DNA of 64,000 bases from Thiosulfatimonas sediminis (GCF_011398355.1 NZ_AP021889.1:1984001-2048000); one strand, 5' to 3'; shown: positions 28,326 through 39,099, counted from the first letter of the stretch. Numbers and translations are program-made. Notes: generated from the letters alone by a model not told the origin.

Positions 28326-29597
28326 TTAATTTAGCTTTGTACCGATGAACTCAACCAGATCATCCCAAGCCACCGTCTCTTGCGGGGAATCATCGCGCAA
28401 TGGCTTAACAGCCGCCACCCTCTGCGCAACTTCTTGATCACCTAGCACGATAGCTAAAGCAGCGCCGGATTTATCCGCTTTTTTAAACTGACTTTTAACA
28501 CTGCCGCCGCCGATATTCATTTGCACATTGGCGTGTGGAAAAGCGTCACGCAGCGACTCTGCCAACACCATTCCCGGGCGCGTCACTTGCTCACCAAACA
28601 ACACCACAAAAAGATCCGCCTGACGTTGTGCCGGCACCAAATTCTTATCCAAAAGCAGCGCAGCCAAACGCTCGATTCCCATCGCGAATCCGACTGCCGG
28701 CGCGGCTTTACCGCCGATTTGTTCAATCAAACCGTCATACCGGCCACCGGCACAGACCGTACCTTGTGCACCTAATTCAGTGGTAACCCATTCAAACACT
28801 GTGCGATTGTAATAATCTAAACCGCGCACCAAATTGGGATTAACAACGTACTCAATTCCACAGTCATCCAAGTGCGCTTTAACCTCGGCAAAATGCGCTT
28901 GCGATGCCTCATCCAAGTGCTCAATCAACTTTGGCGCTTTGGCGATAATATCCGCCATTTCCGGATTCTTACTATCCAAAATACGCAATGGATTGGTGTG
29001 CAGACGACGCAATGAATCCTCATCCAAACGGTCTTGGTATTGACTCAAGTAATTCACCAAAATATCGCGATAAGCCGCACGTGCTTCAATTGAACCCAGA
29101 CTATTAATCTGCAGCTCAAGATTATCTAAACCAATTTGCTCCCACAAACGTGCACTTAAAACAATCAATTCAGCATCAATTTGCGCATCCGCCAATCCAA
29201 AAACTTCAACACCAAATTGGTGAAACTGGCGATAACGCCCTTTTTGTGGACGCTCGTAACGAAACATCGGCCCAGTATAATAAAGTTTTTGAACTTGATT
29301 GTGAGTCAAACCATTCTCAATCACCGCACGCACACAACCCGCGGTGCCTTCCGGACGCAATGTCAAACTATCGCCATTTCGGTCAGCAAAGGTATACATC
29401 TCTTTTTCGACAATGTCGGTCACTTCGCCAATGGAACGCGCAAACAACTCCGTCTTTTCAACAATCGGCAAACGAATCGAATGATAGCCGTATTGCTGCA
29501 TGACCGCTTCGGCATTGGAAATCAAAAAGTCAAAAGCTTCCGCATCAGTTGCGTATATATCATTCATGCCGCGAATGGCGGTAATTTTGTTTGCCAT
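28326..29597 (-). CDS. hisS: Histidine-tRNA ligase
   Basis: 423 residues, class II aminoacyl-tRNA synthetase. It begins with [11 protein letters not shown], has motif 2 ([19 protein letters not shown]), the histidine-specific segments [15 protein letters not shown] and CAGGRYDGL, motif 3 near GFAMGIERL, and the C-terminal anticodon-binding domain. It follows rodZ directly; ispG, which often sits here, is absent. Confidence 0.97.
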   Translation of the reverse strand: MANKITAIRGMNDIYATDAEAFDFLISNAEAVMQQYGYHSIRLPIVEKTELFARSIGEVTDIVEKEMYTFADRNGDSLTLRPEGTAGCVRAVIENGLTHNQVQKLYYTGPMFRYERPQKGRYRQFHQFGVEVFGLADAQIDAELIVLSARLWEQIGLDNLELQINSLGSIEARAAYRDILVNYLSQYQDRLDEDSLRRLHTNPLRILDSKNPEMADIIAKAPKLIEHLDEASQAHFAEVKAHLDDCGIEYVVNPNLVRGLDYYNRTVFEWVTTELGAQGTVCAGGRYDGLIEQIGGKAAPAVGFAMGIERLAALLLDKNLVPAQRQADLFVVLFGEQVTRPGMVLAESLRDAFPHANVQMNIGGGSVKSQFKKADKSGAALAIVLGDQEVAQRVAAVKPLRDDSPQETVAWDDLVEFIGTKLN

Positions 29598-29639
29598 AAA
29601 GTTACTCAGTTATCGGTTTGAAAAATGGATGATTATCGA

Positions 29640-30146
29640 TTATTGCGCGCTCGAATCCGTGCTGCTACCAGGACTTTGAATAGGACTCAACAACTGCGCC
29701 TCCGGCTGTGGGGATGGCTGCGATGTGGTATTTTTTGGCCATAGCAACCATAGCAATAATGCCACCACAGCAATGCCGAGGAGATAAATAAAAGAACGAC
29801 CAGCCGGACGCGCAAAAAACGGCTTCTTATCGTCAAAACTGTAATAACGCTGCACAGAATGCAAATCGCTAACCACTTGATTACTTGGAAAATAGTGCTC
29901 AATCTGTTCCGTTGGGATATTCAACATAGCCGCGTAGTTACGTACATATCCTCGTTCAAACGGGGTCATGGTCGTTGGCTCTAAGTCGTCACTTTCTAGT
30001 CGACTAAGCTGCTGTAGAGACATATTTAGCTGACTGGATACCGTATCAAGGGTTAAGTGTTGCGCTTCACGTGTTTGGCGCAACAACACATTTAAAGCCA
30101 TGGTATCAATGCTTTGTTCTGACGCCATTCGTTCAACTTCTCTCAT
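29640..30146 (-). CDS. rodZ: Short RodZ-like cytoskeletal/HTH membrane protein
   Basis: 168 residues. The N-terminal helix-turn-helix (about 18-85: LRQTREAQHLTLDTVSSQLN, then PFERGYVRNYAAMLNIP) matches the RodZ cytoplasmic domain that binds MreB. One membrane helix follows (YLLGIAVVALLLWLLW, about 122-138), then only 25 or so Ser/Pro/Gln-rich residues. Standard RodZ continues with a periplasmic beta domain (DUF4115), which is missing. No frameshift remnant is visible downstream. The start could be ATG 30146 or ATG 30128. Context, rlmN upstream and hisS downstream, supports rodZ. Confidence 0.8.
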   Translation of the reverse strand: MREVERMASEQSIDTMALNVLLRQTREAQHLTLDTVSSQLNMSLQQLSRLESDDLEPTTMTPFERGYVRNYAAMLNIPTEQIEHYFPSNQVVSDLHSVQRYYSFDDKKPFFARPAGRSFIYLLGIAVVALLLWLLWPKNTTSQPSPQPEAQLLSPIQSPGSSTDSSAQ

Positions 30147-30152
30147 ACAACG

Positions 30153-31307
30153 TTAACCTTTGTAATTTTGCATTAGATTCATATCCACACGGTGCAAAGT
30201 ACGCTTAGTGCGATCTGTCACCTTCCCAGCCAGCTGACCGCAGGCCGCATCAATATCGTCACCACGTGTTCGACGCACGGTAACATTCAAAGCACCGTTT
30301 TCCAACACTTCGCGGAAACGATGAATTGCGTTGTTTGAAGAACGCTGATAATCGGTATTTGGAAACGGGTTGAACGGAATCAAATTTACTTTGCAAGGCA
30401 AATCGCCTAAAAGCTCAACCAGTTGCTGCGCGTGTTCAAGACGATCATTAACTTGGTCAATCATCACATATTCGACAGTAACGTGTTTTTTACTGTGTCC
30501 GCCTTCGACAAAACGATGCAAACTCGGCATTAAAACTTCTAGCGGGTATTTTTGATTAATGGGAACCAAAATATCACGCAGCTCATTATTTGGCGCATGA
30601 AGCGAAATCGCCAGAGAAACATCAACCTCGTCCTTAATCTTATCAATCGCAGGAACCACCCCGGCCGTACTGATGGTGACACGTCTTTTTGATAAACCAT
30701 AAGCGAAATCATCCATGAGAATGCGCGCCGCTGGGAAAGTATGCGTGACGTTCAATAAAGGTTCGCCCATGCCCATGAAGACAACATTACTGATCCGCCT
30801 TTCTTCTTTTGGCATACAACCCAAAGCTTTATTGGCAACCCACATCTGGGCAATGATTTCCCAGTTTTCCAAATTACGGTTAAAGCCTTGTTTACCCGTG
30901 GCGCAAAAACTGCAATCCAAAGCACAACCCACCTGCGAACTGATGCATAGGGTGCCACGATTCTTTTCAGGGATAAATACCGTCTCAATCGAGTTTTTGT
31001 GGTCCACTTCCAGCAACCATTTAATTGTGCCGTCTTCAGAAATTTGTTCCGCTACTATTTTTGGCGTGCGGACGGTGGCAACCTGTTTTAGCTTTTCGCG
31101 CAAAGACTTACTTAAGTTAGTCATTTCGTCAAAGTCACTCACGCCAAACTGATGAATCCACTTCATCACTTGTCCGGCGCGAAAAGGTTTTTCGTCGATG
31201 CTTTTGAAAAAAGCCTCCATCGCCGCTCGATCCATACCCAGCAAGTCGACCATTTGACTTTTCGTATTTAAATCCGTCATTGCGGAACCTGTATTAAGTT
31301 CTGTCAT
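30153..31307 (-). CDS. rlmN: Dual-specificity RNA methyltransferase RlmN
   Basis: 384 residues from ATG 31307, whose ATGA overlaps the ndk stop; a start at 31322 is possible but lacks support. It is a radical SAM enzyme that makes 2-methyladenosine in 23S rRNA (A2503) and tRNA. The radical SAM motif is [18 protein letters not shown], with SAM-binding GMGEPLLN and the C-terminal methyl-carrying cysteine region ending in [13 protein letters not shown]. It is translationally coupled to ndk. Confidence 0.96.
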   Translation of the reverse strand: MTELNTGSAMTDLNTKSQMVDLLGMDRAAMEAFFKSIDEKPFRAGQVMKWIHQFGVSDFDEMTNLSKSLREKLKQVATVRTPKIVAEQISEDGTIKWLLEVDHKNSIETVFIPEKNRGTLCISSQVGCALDCSFCATGKQGFNRNLENWEIIAQMWVANKALGCMPKEERRISNVVFMGMGEPLLNVTHTFPAARILMDDFAYGLSKRRVTISTAGVVPAIDKIKDEVDVSLAISLHAPNNELRDILVPINQKYPLEVLMPSLHRFVEGGHSKKHVTVEYVMIDQVNDRLEHAQQLVELLGDLPCKVNLIPFNPFPNTDYQRSSNNAIHRFREVLENGALNVTVRRTRGDDIDAACGQLAGKVTDRTKRTLHRVDMNLMQNYKG

Positions 31308-31738
31308 GCATTGCGACCGCAAATTTCATTATCTGTAAAAAAGAATGCAATTTCTCGCGCAGCACTTTCAGGAGAATCCGAACCGTGCACCGAGTTTTCA
31401 CGAACCGACAAAGCATAATCTGCACGAATCGTCCCTTGCGCCGCTTTGCTCGGATCAGTCACCCCCATCACTTCGCGATTTTTGGCGATGGCATTTTCAC
31501 CTTGCAGCACCTGAACAATTATCGGCCCTGAAATCATATAGTTAACCAACGGCTCATAGAAATCACGCCCTTTGTGTTCGGCGTAAAATTCCTCAGCCTG
31601 TTGTGCGCTCAGATGCAACATCTTGGCGGCCACTACCGTTAAACCGTTGTTCTCTAATCGTTGCAAAATGGCACCAATTAAATTACGTTGAACCGCATCG
31701 GGCTTAATGATTGAGAAAGTACGTTCCACACTCTTCAC
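31304..31738 (-). CDS. ndk: Nucleoside diphosphate kinase
   Basis: 144 residues, nearly all of it the NDK fold: [20 protein letters not shown] at the start, the active-site histidine in [12 protein letters not shown] (about 118), and [15 protein letters not shown]. It equilibrates NTP pools. It heads the ndk-rlmN-rodZ-hisS-yfgM-bamB-der block. Confidence 0.97.
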   Translation of the reverse strand: MKSVERTFSIIKPDAVQRNLIGAILQRLENNGLTVVAAKMLHLSAQQAEEFYAEHKGRDFYEPLVNYMISGPIIVQVLQGENAIAKNREVMGVTDPSKAAQGTIRADYALSVRENSVHGSDSPESAAREIAFFFTDNEICGRNA

Positions 31739-31786
31739 CTAAATTTTTGAATTTCGATATTTTAGCAGGGATTCAGCACGCCATGC

Positions 31787-31820
31787 AGAAAAACAAAAGC
31801 CCCAGACAACGCTGAGGCTA
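31787..31820 (-). terminator. Terminator after the A-type Fe-S carrier gene
   Basis: On the minus strand GCCTCAG-CGTTGT-CTGGGGC (one G-T pair) is followed by TTTTGTTTTT. It separates the iscR/A-type pair from ndk. Confidence 0.7.
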
Positions 31821-31866
31821 AGGCGTAAACATGGGGCATTGAAATCTTTAACGCTTCCCGAGAGGG

Positions 31867-32193
31867 CTAAACGGTAAAAGATTCACCACACCCGCAACTG
31901 TCTTTCACTTTCGGGTTATTGAACTCAAATCCTTCGTTTAGCAAACTTTCACGCACATAATCGATTTCCATACCGTCGATATTTTGCAAACTTTTGCCAT
32001 CTACCACAACTTTCACGCCATAACTTTCAAAGACTTGGTCATCATCACCAATCGCATCGGCATAATCGACAACATATGCAAAGCCGGCGCAACCACTGAC
32101 TCTGGTCGCTACTCGTAAACCCATGCCACTGCCACGTTTACTAATCATTGTATTGACACGTTGCGCAGCCGATTCAGTTAAGGTCACCGCCAT
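31867..32193 (-). CDS. A-type iron-sulfur carrier (IscA/ErpA family)
   Basis: 108 residues from ATG 32193 (GGAG 6 bp upstream; ATG 32196 is too close). The three cluster-binding cysteines are in [13 protein letters not shown] and the C-terminal CGCGESF. A-type carriers deliver Fe-S clusters to target enzymes. Position right after iscR suggests IscA-like use; sequence alone does not separate IscA from ErpA here. Confidence 0.9.
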   Translation of the reverse strand: MAVTLTESAAQRVNTMISKRGSGMGLRVATRVSGCAGFAYVVDYADAIGDDDQVFESYGVKVVVDGKSLQNIDGMEIDYVRESLLNEGFEFNNPKVKDSCGCGESFTV

Positions 32194-32286
32194 CATTTTC
32201 TCCTAAATTCGATTCTTGTCGATCTCAATCAACAAATTTTAAAGAGTGATTATAGCAAAACCCAAACAAACAAAAATATCTTCAAG

Positions 32287-32718
32287 CTAACCGAATTTCA
32301 CCTCAGCGAGATTCGCTTGCTTTTTATCAAGAATCGATTGAATTGAGATACCCTGCAAAAACACATCGATTGTACCGCTGAGCTGCGTCCATAGTTCATG
32401 CGACAAACACTCTTCGCCATCATGGCAATTCTGCTTGCCTTTGCATTTGCGTGCATCAATCAACTCGTCCACCGCATGAATAATTTGCCCGACAGAAATC
32501 TCACGTGCATGGCGACTTAAACGATAACCACCACCCGGACCACGTGCCGAGGAAACCAACTGCGCACGTTTCAGCTTGGCAAACAACTGCTCCAAATACG
32601 ATAGCGAAATACCTTGTCTTTCAGAAATAAGCGATAAAGTTACCGCACCTTTTTCTTGGTTTAATGCGATATCAATGATCGCTGTCACCGCATAGCGTCC
32701 TTTGGATGTAATCTTCAT
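32287..32718 (-). CDS. iscR: Rrf2-family Fe-S cluster regulator IscR
   Basis: 143 residues from ATG 32718 (AAGGTAG upstream); the frame extends 20 codons further, but those are not family-like. It has the winged-helix start MKITSKGRYAVTAIIDIALN, recognition region GISLSYLEQLFAKLKRAQLV and SARGPGGGYRL, and the [2Fe-2S]-binding cysteines with the following His in CKGKQNCHDGEECLSHELW. IscR senses Fe-S status and represses its own operon. Only an A-type carrier follows; iscS and iscU are not here. Confidence 0.94.
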   Translation of the reverse strand: MKITSKGRYAVTAIIDIALNQEKGAVTLSLISERQGISLSYLEQLFAKLKRAQLVSSARGPGGGYRLSRHAREISVGQIIHAVDELIDARKCKGKQNCHDGEECLSHELWTQLSGTIDVFLQGISIQSILDKKQANLAEVKFG

Positions 32719-32963
32719 ATTTGTAGCTACCTTATTGAGTCTTCCCTGTTCGTTGCTTTGGTCAGAAACGACACGCATTCAGGGTAAATTATTTATAAAT
32801 CGATAAAAATCGTACAATAACCCTGTAAAACATACAACTATTTTGCCGCCTAAATTCAACACTTAGCACAAAGTAATCAGCAACCTTAAGCAGCTTTACC
32901 CAACCGATAAACATTATTTACCATGAGGTTTTTACTCAGTCACCGCAAAACGCTCGCCCCAGC

Positions 32964-33761
32964 TTATTCAGCTACAGACTTTGACGTTTTCAAATGCGCC
33001 GCTTGCTCGGGATCATTTGGCTCTAAAACAGCATCATCCAACTTAGGTAAGTTCATATCAATTTCCGCTCCACCCAAACGTGTTAACTCTTTGGCTAATC
33101 GTTCTAACTTCTCATCTTGCCCTTGAATATGATCCAATAAACTGTAAATTGCCTTTTCAACCGGATCCGACATCTCCTGACTGACACCATACGCATCAAA
33201 ACCAATCTTCTCAGCCATTTTCTCGCGCCGCCGCTTAACATCATCCCCCTTAGGATTGACAACTCGCGCCGGAATACCAACCACCGTTTGCTTATCATCA
33301 ACCGACTTCAACACCACCGCATTCGATCCTACCCGCGCCTCATTACCAATGGTGATTGGCCCCAAGACTTTTGCACCTGCGCCCACCACAACACTGTTAC
33401 CAAGCGTAGGATGGCGTTTACCCGGCTGCCAAGAAGTACCACCTAAGGTAACACCATGGTAAAGCGTGCAATCATCGCCTATTTCTGCGGTTTCACCAAT
33501 TACAACCCCCATACCATGGTCAATAAATAGGCGACTACCAATCTTGGCTGCAGGGTGAATCTCAACGCCCGTCAACCAACGCGCCACACCGGAAACCCAG
33601 CGCGCCAACCATTTTAATCGCCAGTGCCACAACCGATGCGCCATGCGATACAGTAGAATAGCGTGCAATCCTGGATAGGTCGTCAAGACTTCAAAAGTAT
33701 TGCGCGCCGCTGGGTCACGCTCAAAAACACAATTGATATCAGAGCGTAAGCGTTCAAACAT
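32964..33761 (-). CDS. cysE: Serine O-acetyltransferase
   Basis: 265 residues from the ATG at 33761 (AAGGA 8 bp upstream; ATG 33770 is the alternative). It makes O-acetylserine for cysteine synthesis. The helical N-terminal domain is followed by a left-handed beta-helix with hexapeptide repeats ([40 protein letters not shown]) and an acidic C-terminal tail. The start overlaps the trmJ stop, so the pair is coupled. Confidence 0.95.
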   Translation of the reverse strand: MFERLRSDINCVFERDPAARNTFEVLTTYPGLHAILLYRMAHRLWHWRLKWLARWVSGVARWLTGVEIHPAAKIGSRLFIDHGMGVVIGETAEIGDDCTLYHGVTLGGTSWQPGKRHPTLGNSVVVGAGAKVLGPITIGNEARVGSNAVVLKSVDDKQTVVGIPARVVNPKGDDVKRRREKMAEKIGFDAYGVSQEMSDPVEKAIYSLLDHIQGQDEKLERLAKELTRLGGAEIDMNLPKLDDAVLEPNDPEQAAHLKTSKSVAE

Positions 33762-34533
33762 CACGGTCATCCTTACTGGCTAAGCCAACTTTACGCTGCG
33801 CCGCACTCATCACACCACGTAAAATATCAATCTCTTTTACATCTAACTGCGCACGATTAAACAGGCGGCGCATACGACGCATAAAACGCGCATTTTTTGC
33901 AGGGTCGAGAAATTCAATATCCTGCAACGCTTGATATAGATGATCGTAAAACCCTTCTAACTGATCACTGGTCGCCAACTGATGACGATAACCGTTACTG
34001 TGTACCGATTTAATTTCAGTCGCCATCAAACATTCATAGGCAAAAACCTGCACTGCCGCGCTGATATTCAAAGAGCTGTAGGCAGGATTACTCGGAATAT
34101 GCGATAGATAATTACACAAATCGAGCTCGGCATTACTCAAACCGGAATCTTCACGTCCAAACACCAAAGCCACTTCCGCCGTTGCGTCAGCCGTGATTGT
34201 TTGCAAAGCCACTTTTGCAGTTTGCCGAACATCGAGCTGCGGCCAAGAGACTTTACGTAAACGCGCACTGGCACCAAATGCAATTTGCACCCCCTCAAGC
34301 GCCTGCTCCAAAGAGTCAACAACCTTGGCATCGTTCAAAACATCCGCAGCACTCGATGCACGCGCGGAAGCGACTTGCGACGGATACTCCTTAGGATTAA
34401 CCAAAACCAATTGACTCAAGCCCATATTTTTCATAGCGCGAGCAACCGCACCAATATTTCCCGGATGCGAGGTTTCCACCAAAACGATGCGAATTTTGGC
34501 AAGATTTGGGTCTAAGCGGTAATCTTCAATCAT
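33754..34533 (-). CDS. trmJ: tRNA (cytidine/uridine-32-2'-O-)-methyltransferase TrmJ
   Basis: 259 residues from ATG 34533, which has AGAGAAA upstream and places the family start just before [25 protein letters not shown]-class methyltransferase with the trefoil-knot motifs [14 protein letters not shown] and [20 protein letters not shown]. It modifies position 32 of several tRNAs. The order suhB (divergent), trmJ, cysE, iscR is common in gammaproteobacteria. Confidence 0.93.
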   Translation of the reverse strand: MIEDYRLDPNLAKIRIVLVETSHPGNIGAVARAMKNMGLSQLVLVNPKEYPSQVASARASSAADVLNDAKVVDSLEQALEGVQIAFGASARLRKVSWPQLDVRQTAKVALQTITADATAEVALVFGREDSGLSNAELDLCNYLSHIPSNPAYSSLNISAAVQVFAYECLMATEIKSVHSNGYRHQLATSDQLEGFYDHLYQALQDIEFLDPAKNARFMRRMRRLFNRAQLDVKEIDILRGVMSAAQRKVGLASKDDRDV

Positions 34534-34713
34534 GGTTTTCTCTACGTTCTTCAATTTCATTGTGCCGACCAATCAATCTAACAGAATGCTCGGCGGCAAT
34601 ATTCGCTATAATTTGCAACAATTTTTTTCGGCAGACATTGTAACCGTTTCAATGCCCAGAATCAGCTTAAGCTGATCCGAGCCGAGTCGCCACTCTGAAT
34701 CAAAGGACACAAA

Positions 34714-35514
34714 ATGCACCCACTGCTCAATATTGCTAAAGAAGCGGCCGAAGCGGCCGGCCATGTCATTCGCCACTATCAAGAACGTTTTGACCAAATC
34801 ACCGTAGAGCACAAAGGGCGTAACGACTATGTGAGCCAATGTGATTTTGAAGCGGAACAAGCGATTATCAAGACCATTCGCAAATACCACAAGGATCACA
34901 AAATCTTGGCCGAAGAGAGTGGCGCACAAAATGGCACCAGCCCAATCGAATGGATTATTGACCCATTAGATGGCACCACCAACTTTCTACACCAATTCCC
35001 ACAGTATGCGGTTTCAATTGCTGTGCGTGAAAAAGGCAAATTAATGCACGCCGTGATTTATGACCCGCGCGCAGAAGAGATGTTTTCAGCAAGCCGCGGT
35101 TCGGGCGCATACCTCAATAATTACCGTATCCGTGTAAGCGAGCAAAAAACGCTAAACAACGCCTTATTAGCGACCGGCTTTCCGTACCACGATTTTAGTT
35201 ATGTAGACACTTACTTAGCGGGCTTAAAAGTTTTTATGACCAGCACTGCAGGCATTCGCCGTGCCGGCTCAGCGGCTTTAGATTTGGCGTATGTCGCCTG
35301 TGGACGCGTTGATGGCTTTTGGGAGTTCAATCTAAAGCCATGGGACATTGCCGCTGGCATATTGATTATCAAAGAAGCCGGTGGTTTCACCACAGACTTT
35401 GCTGGTAGCGAAAACTACCTAGAAAGCGGTAATATTATCGCCGCCAATCCAAAACTTTTTAAAGAGATGGCACAAGTCATTAGCAAAACAGTACCGCCTG
35501 AACTGCGTAAATAA
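34714..35514 (+). CDS. suhB: Inositol-1-monophosphatase / NusB-linked SuhB
   Basis: 266 residues. Mg-dependent phosphatase motifs are EESG (about 69), the metal site DPLDGTTNF (about 87-95) and LKPWDIAAGILIIKEAGG near the C-terminus. SuhB hydrolyses inositol monophosphate in vitro and acts in rRNA antitermination complexes in E. coli. It has AAAGGAC before the ATG and is divergent from trmJ, as usual. Confidence 0.95.
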   Translation: MHPLLNIAKEAAEAAGHVIRHYQERFDQITVEHKGRNDYVSQCDFEAEQAIIKTIRKYHKDHKILAEESGAQNGTSPIEWIIDPLDGTTNFLHQFPQYAVSIAVREKGKLMHAVIYDPRAEEMFSASRGSGAYLNNYRIRVSEQKTLNNALLATGFPYHDFSYVDTYLAGLKVFMTSTAGIRRAGSAALDLAYVACGRVDGFWEFNLKPWDIAAGILIIKEAGGFTTDFAGSENYLESGNIIAANPKLFKEMAQVISKTVPPELRK

Positions 35515-35560
35515 GTCCACCAAAAAGTCCAGAACAAGTTCTGATTGAAATGATCTGGAC

Positions 35561-36055
35561 TCAGCTCTGCAAAACGCTTAAAGATAAAGACATCAGGATG
35601 GCATCTTCTTTGCCATCCTCTGCGGCGTAATACCCTTTACGCACCCCATCTTCGCTAAAACCCAACTGCTGATACAAACACCTTGCCCTGTGGTTCGATT
35701 CACGCACTTCCAAAAACATCACTTGATATTGCGCAGCCTGCAAATGCTGTTGTAACTGCATAAAGGCGCTTTTCGCCTGCCCTTTTCCTTGACACTCACC
35801 ACGAATACAAAAATTTAAAAGATGGGCCTCATCCAGCACCGTCAATACGCAAGCGTACCCCAGCACATCTCCAGAGGCAGCGCAAAATAGAAAATTAAGC
35901 CCTTGATCAAGACTGTTTTCAAACCCTTTTTGACTCCATGGAAACGCATAGGCTTGGCGCTCGATTGCCAGCACTTCGGGTAAATCCTGCTGATGCATGA
36001 CACGCAAATAACTAAATGAGCAAGCAGCGCAATCGGGTAAAGAAATATTCGACAT
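35561..36055 (-). CDS. rimI: Ribosomal protein S18-alanine N-acetyltransferase RimI
   Basis: 164 residues from ATG 36055; the 74 codons further upstream in this frame overlap holD out of phase and are not family-like. GNAT fold: YLRVMHQQDLPEVLAIERQA, EAHLLNFCIRGECQGKGQAK (acetyl-CoA loop), EVRESNHRARCLYQQLGF. It lies 22 bp after holD, the same pair as in E. coli. Its end falls in an imperfect hairpin shared with convergent suhB. Confidence 0.92.
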   Translation of the reverse strand: MSNISLPDCAACSFSYLRVMHQQDLPEVLAIERQAYAFPWSQKGFENSLDQGLNFLFCAASGDVLGYACVLTVLDEAHLLNFCIRGECQGKGQAKSAFMQLQQHLQAAQYQVMFLEVRESNHRARCLYQQLGFSEDGVRKGYYAAEDGKEDAILMSLSLSVLQS

Positions 36056-36077
36056 CAACAACCTCTGTCTAACTAAG

Positions 36078-36635
36078 CTACCCAAACAGCTTAAGAGCTT
36101 GTTGATAAAAAGATTTTTTAGCGTAAGGATCACCCAACAATGCCTCAAAATTTGGCACAGTGAGAATTTCGACACCCTCGCTAAGGGTTTCATTAATCGG
36201 ATGCCCCTCATCCATCGACAATAGGCGCTCAATCCCCATACCAATGACCTCTTCCACCGAGGCAAACACTTGATCATCCGACATCAGCAAAGCACTATCC
36301 ACAAAAACCACCTGCTCCTCTTGCCAACCAAAAGCCTGCATAATGTTTACCCACAAACGCCACTCCAACGCTTGTTCGTCTTGCCAAAAAGCGTGCAGAC
36401 CATAACCAATCAACACAACTGGACTGGCTAGCTGCACAACCGCCGGAGCAGGCAACGCATCCTGCAAAACAACAGGCGTTTGTTCAGACATTGCACACGC
36501 TGGCTCGATAGTCATTGGATGCAACTCGCTCGATTGCACTCCAAACGCCGGTCGTAACTGCCAACCACCAATCCCTAGCACTTGGTAGAAACCTGCCGAG
36601 AATTTAAGTGCTCCGGGCGTCCTTGAGCTCACCAC
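36078..36635 (-). CDS. holD: DNA polymerase III psi subunit-like protein HolD
   Basis: 185 residues, poorly conserved overall. The N-terminal YQVLGIGGWQLRPAFG matches the conserved start of psi (E. coli: LGITQWSLRRP), and the C-terminal block VEILTVPNFEALLGDPYAKK with KSFYQQALKLF fits the psi ending. Psi links the clamp-loader complex to SSB through chi. The gene precedes rimI, as in E. coli. It opens with two adjacent GTG codons directly abutting the leuA stop, without a clear ribosome site, so coupling to leuA is likely. The linker of about 60 residues after the N-terminal motif looks disordered. Confidence 0.7.
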   Translation of the reverse strand: MVSSRTPGALKFSAGFYQVLGIGGWQLRPAFGVQSSELHPMTIEPACAMSEQTPVVLQDALPAPAVVQLASPVVLIGYGLHAFWQDEQALEWRLWVNIMQAFGWQEEQVVFVDSALLMSDDQVFASVEEVIGMGIERLLSMDEGHPINETLSEGVEILTVPNFEALLGDPYAKKSFYQQALKLFG

Positions 36636-38180
36636 CTACAACCCCACTTGAGGATGCGCTTTCACCGAAGAATCTTTCAACTTATTCAAAGCATTGACGT
36701 AAGCCTTGGCTGAAGCCGTCACAATATCGGTATCCGCTCCCTGACCATTAACAATCCGCCCCGCCTTTTCTAAACGAACCGCGGTTTCACCCAGCGCATC
36801 CGTACCATTGGTGACATTGCTGACTGCATACAACAATAAAGATGAGCCTGACTTTACCATCGATTCAATCGCTTTAAAGGTCGCATCAACAACACCACCG
36901 CCCTGTGCTTTAGCCGTCTGCTCTTGCCCCTCAATCCACAAGGTCACTTCTGCACTTGGGGACTCACCCGTTTCGCTGGCCACCTTCAGCGCCACTAAAC
37001 GGTAAGATTCGTTTTCAACGCGCATGATATTGTTGTCCGTGACCAGCGACTGCAGGTCCTCATCGTAAATTTCATGCTTACGGTCAGCCAATTCTTTAAA
37101 ACGCACAAACGCATCGTTAAGCTCTTGTTCGGTTTCAAACTCAACACCCAACTCTAGCAAACGCGTCTTGAATGCATTTCTTCCCGAATGCTTTCCTAAA
37201 ACCATCTTATTGTCATTCCAACCAACATCTTGTGCCCGCATGATTTCATAGGTTTCGCGATGTTTGAGGACACCATCTTGATGAATCCCTGACTCATGTG
37301 CAAAAGCATTTGCCCCGACAATCGCTTTATTCGGTTGCACCGCAAAGCCGGTAATATTGGCAACCAAACGCGATGCAGGCACAATCTCTTGAGTATTGAT
37401 GCGAGTATCTACGCTGAACACATCTTGACGGGTTTTAATCGCCATCACCACTTCTTCTAGCGCAGTATTTCCTGCACGCTCTCCCAAGCCGTTAATCGTA
37501 CATTCGACCTGACGCGCGCCATTTTGCACCGCCGCCAGAGAGTTAGCGACCGCTAAACCTAAATCATTGTGACAATGCGCCGAAAAAATCGCCTTATCCG
37601 AGTTTGGCACACGAGTTAACAAATCCTTAAACAAAGCACCAAATTGCTCTGGAACATTGTAACCAACCGTATCTGGGATATTAATGGTCGTCGCTCCAGC
37701 GGCTATCACCGCCTCGATCACCCGACACAGAAAGTCGGCATCCGAGCGCCCGGCATCTTCTGGAGAAAACTCGACATTGTCGGTATATTGGCGCGCCATT
37801 TTCACGGCCCAAACAGCACGTTCAACCACTTCGTCCGGCGACATTCGTAACTTCTTTTCCATATGAATCGGCGAAGTTGCTATAAAAGTATGAATCCGTC
37901 CAGAGTTAGCTGGCTTTATCGCTTCACCTGCACGACGAATATCGTTTTCAACCGCTCGCGCCAGACCACAAACCGTACTGTCCTTAATAACACTGGCGAC
38001 CGCTTGCACCGATTCAAAATCGCCGATCGAAGCTGCCGGAAAACCGGCCTCGATCACATCGACGCGTAGCTTTTCGAGCTGCTTGGCGATACGAATTTTT
38101 TCTTCTTTCGTCATAGAAGCGCCGGGACTTTGCTCTCCGTCACGCAAGGTGGTATCAAATATGACTAGATGATCTTTCAT
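36636..38180 (-). CDS. leuA: 2-isopropylmalate synthase
   Basis: 514 residues from ATG 38180 ([20 protein letters not shown]). It condenses 2-oxoisovalerate with acetyl-CoA, the first committed step of leucine synthesis. The TIM barrel has [14 protein letters not shown] and the metal site [13 protein letters not shown], followed by [10 protein letters not shown]. The C-terminal LeuA allosteric domain, which senses leucine, is present (about 395-500, [15 protein letters not shown]). holD begins at the next base after its stop. Confidence 0.97.
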   Translation of the reverse strand: MKDHLVIFDTTLRDGEQSPGASMTKEEKIRIAKQLEKLRVDVIEAGFPAASIGDFESVQAVASVIKDSTVCGLARAVENDIRRAGEAIKPANSGRIHTFIATSPIHMEKKLRMSPDEVVERAVWAVKMARQYTDNVEFSPEDAGRSDADFLCRVIEAVIAAGATTINIPDTVGYNVPEQFGALFKDLLTRVPNSDKAIFSAHCHNDLGLAVANSLAAVQNGARQVECTINGLGERAGNTALEEVVMAIKTRQDVFSVDTRINTQEIVPASRLVANITGFAVQPNKAIVGANAFAHESGIHQDGVLKHRETYEIMRAQDVGWNDNKMVLGKHSGRNAFKTRLLELGVEFETEQELNDAFVRFKELADRKHEIYDEDLQSLVTDNNIMRVENESYRLVALKVASETGESPSAEVTLWIEGQEQTAKAQGGGVVDATFKAIESMVKSGSSLLLYAVSNVTNGTDALGETAVRLEKAGRIVNGQGADTDIVTASAKAYVNALNKLKDSSVKAHPQVGL

Positions 38181-38274
38181 GGTTTTCTCACACGTTAGGT
38201 TGGTAGCGCGAAACAGCATTCATTCGGGGTTAAGCACTTTATTTATGACTGCGACAGCGTTAAGCGCCGCAACA

Positions 38275-39099
38275 TTATTTTTTAGGTTCTGTTTCAGTTT
38301 TATCTTCTGCCTCAGACCGCGGCATAGTGTCTGCACTCGGATCAGTCGCAACACTTTCTGACTGTTCACGCTGCTGACGGCGCATTTCGCGGGTTTTACG
38401 CAAGGTAACCAAGGTAATAATCGGCCCCGAAAAGGCGTACAAAAAGATCGCAATAAACAGAATCATTGCCGGCTTAATGCTAATGAACACCAGCACCATC
38501 ACCCCAAGAATAAGCGTCACAAATGACACTTTATTTTTAAGGTTCAACTCCTTAAAAGAGTGAAAACGGACATTGCTAACCATCATTAGGCCGGCAAAAA
38601 CCGTCAAACCAAGGGTAACAACCGGCAACCAATCGTGCATCATCTGGTCATTTTCGACCATCCAGACCAAACCAGCCAATAGAGCCGCCGCTGCTGGGCT
38701 AGGCAACCCTTGAAAATAACGCTTATCAGCGACCCCTACTTGCGTATTAAAACGCGCCAAACGTAGCGCTGCACCAGCCGTGTAAATAAATGCAGCCAAC
38801 CAACCTAATTTACCAAAATCGTGCAATGCCCATTGATAGACCAACAGCGCAGGCGCCAAACCAAACGACACCATGTCCGCCAAACTATCGTATTCTGCGC
38901 CAAACGCGCTGGACGAATTAGTCATACGCGCAATCCGACCATCCAGACCATCAAACACCATGGCAATAAAAATGGCGATCGCGCCCTGTTCAAAATTCCC
39001 TTGCATACCAGCGATAACCGCATAAAAACCAGCGAACAGGGCCGCCGTGGTCATTAAGTTTGGTAGCAGATAAATACCGCGTTCAAATGGTTGTTTCAT
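38275..39099 (-). CDS. pssA: CDP-diacylglycerol-serine O-phosphatidyltransferase
   Basis: 274 residues with about seven membrane helices. The CDP-alcohol phosphotransferase signature DG..AR...G...D...D appears as DGLDGRIARMTNSSSAFGAE followed by YDSLAD near residue 50-75. It makes phosphatidylserine for phosphatidylethanolamine. The acidic C-terminal tail (about 240-274) is hydrophilic and probably disordered. The pssA-leuA pairing is common in related bacteria. Confidence 0.93.
   Translation of the reverse strand: MKQPFERGIYLLPNLMTTAALFAGFYAVIAGMQGNFEQGAIAIFIAMVFDGLDGRIARMTNSSSAFGAEYDSLADMVSFGLAPALLVYQWALHDFGKLGWLAAFIYTAGAALRLARFNTQVGVADKRYFQGLPSPAAAALLAGLVWMVENDQMMHDWLPVVTLGLTVFAGLMMVSNVRFHSFKELNLKNKVSFVTLILGVMVLVFISIKPAMILFIAIFLYAFSGPIITLVTLRKTREMRRQQREQSESVATDPSADTMPRSEAEDKTETEPKK

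Noticed and set aside
35526-35561. AGTCCAGA/TCTGGACT hairpin between suhB and rimI
   Set aside because: The stem is real but has a 20-base loop and no T-tract, so a terminator role is not supported.
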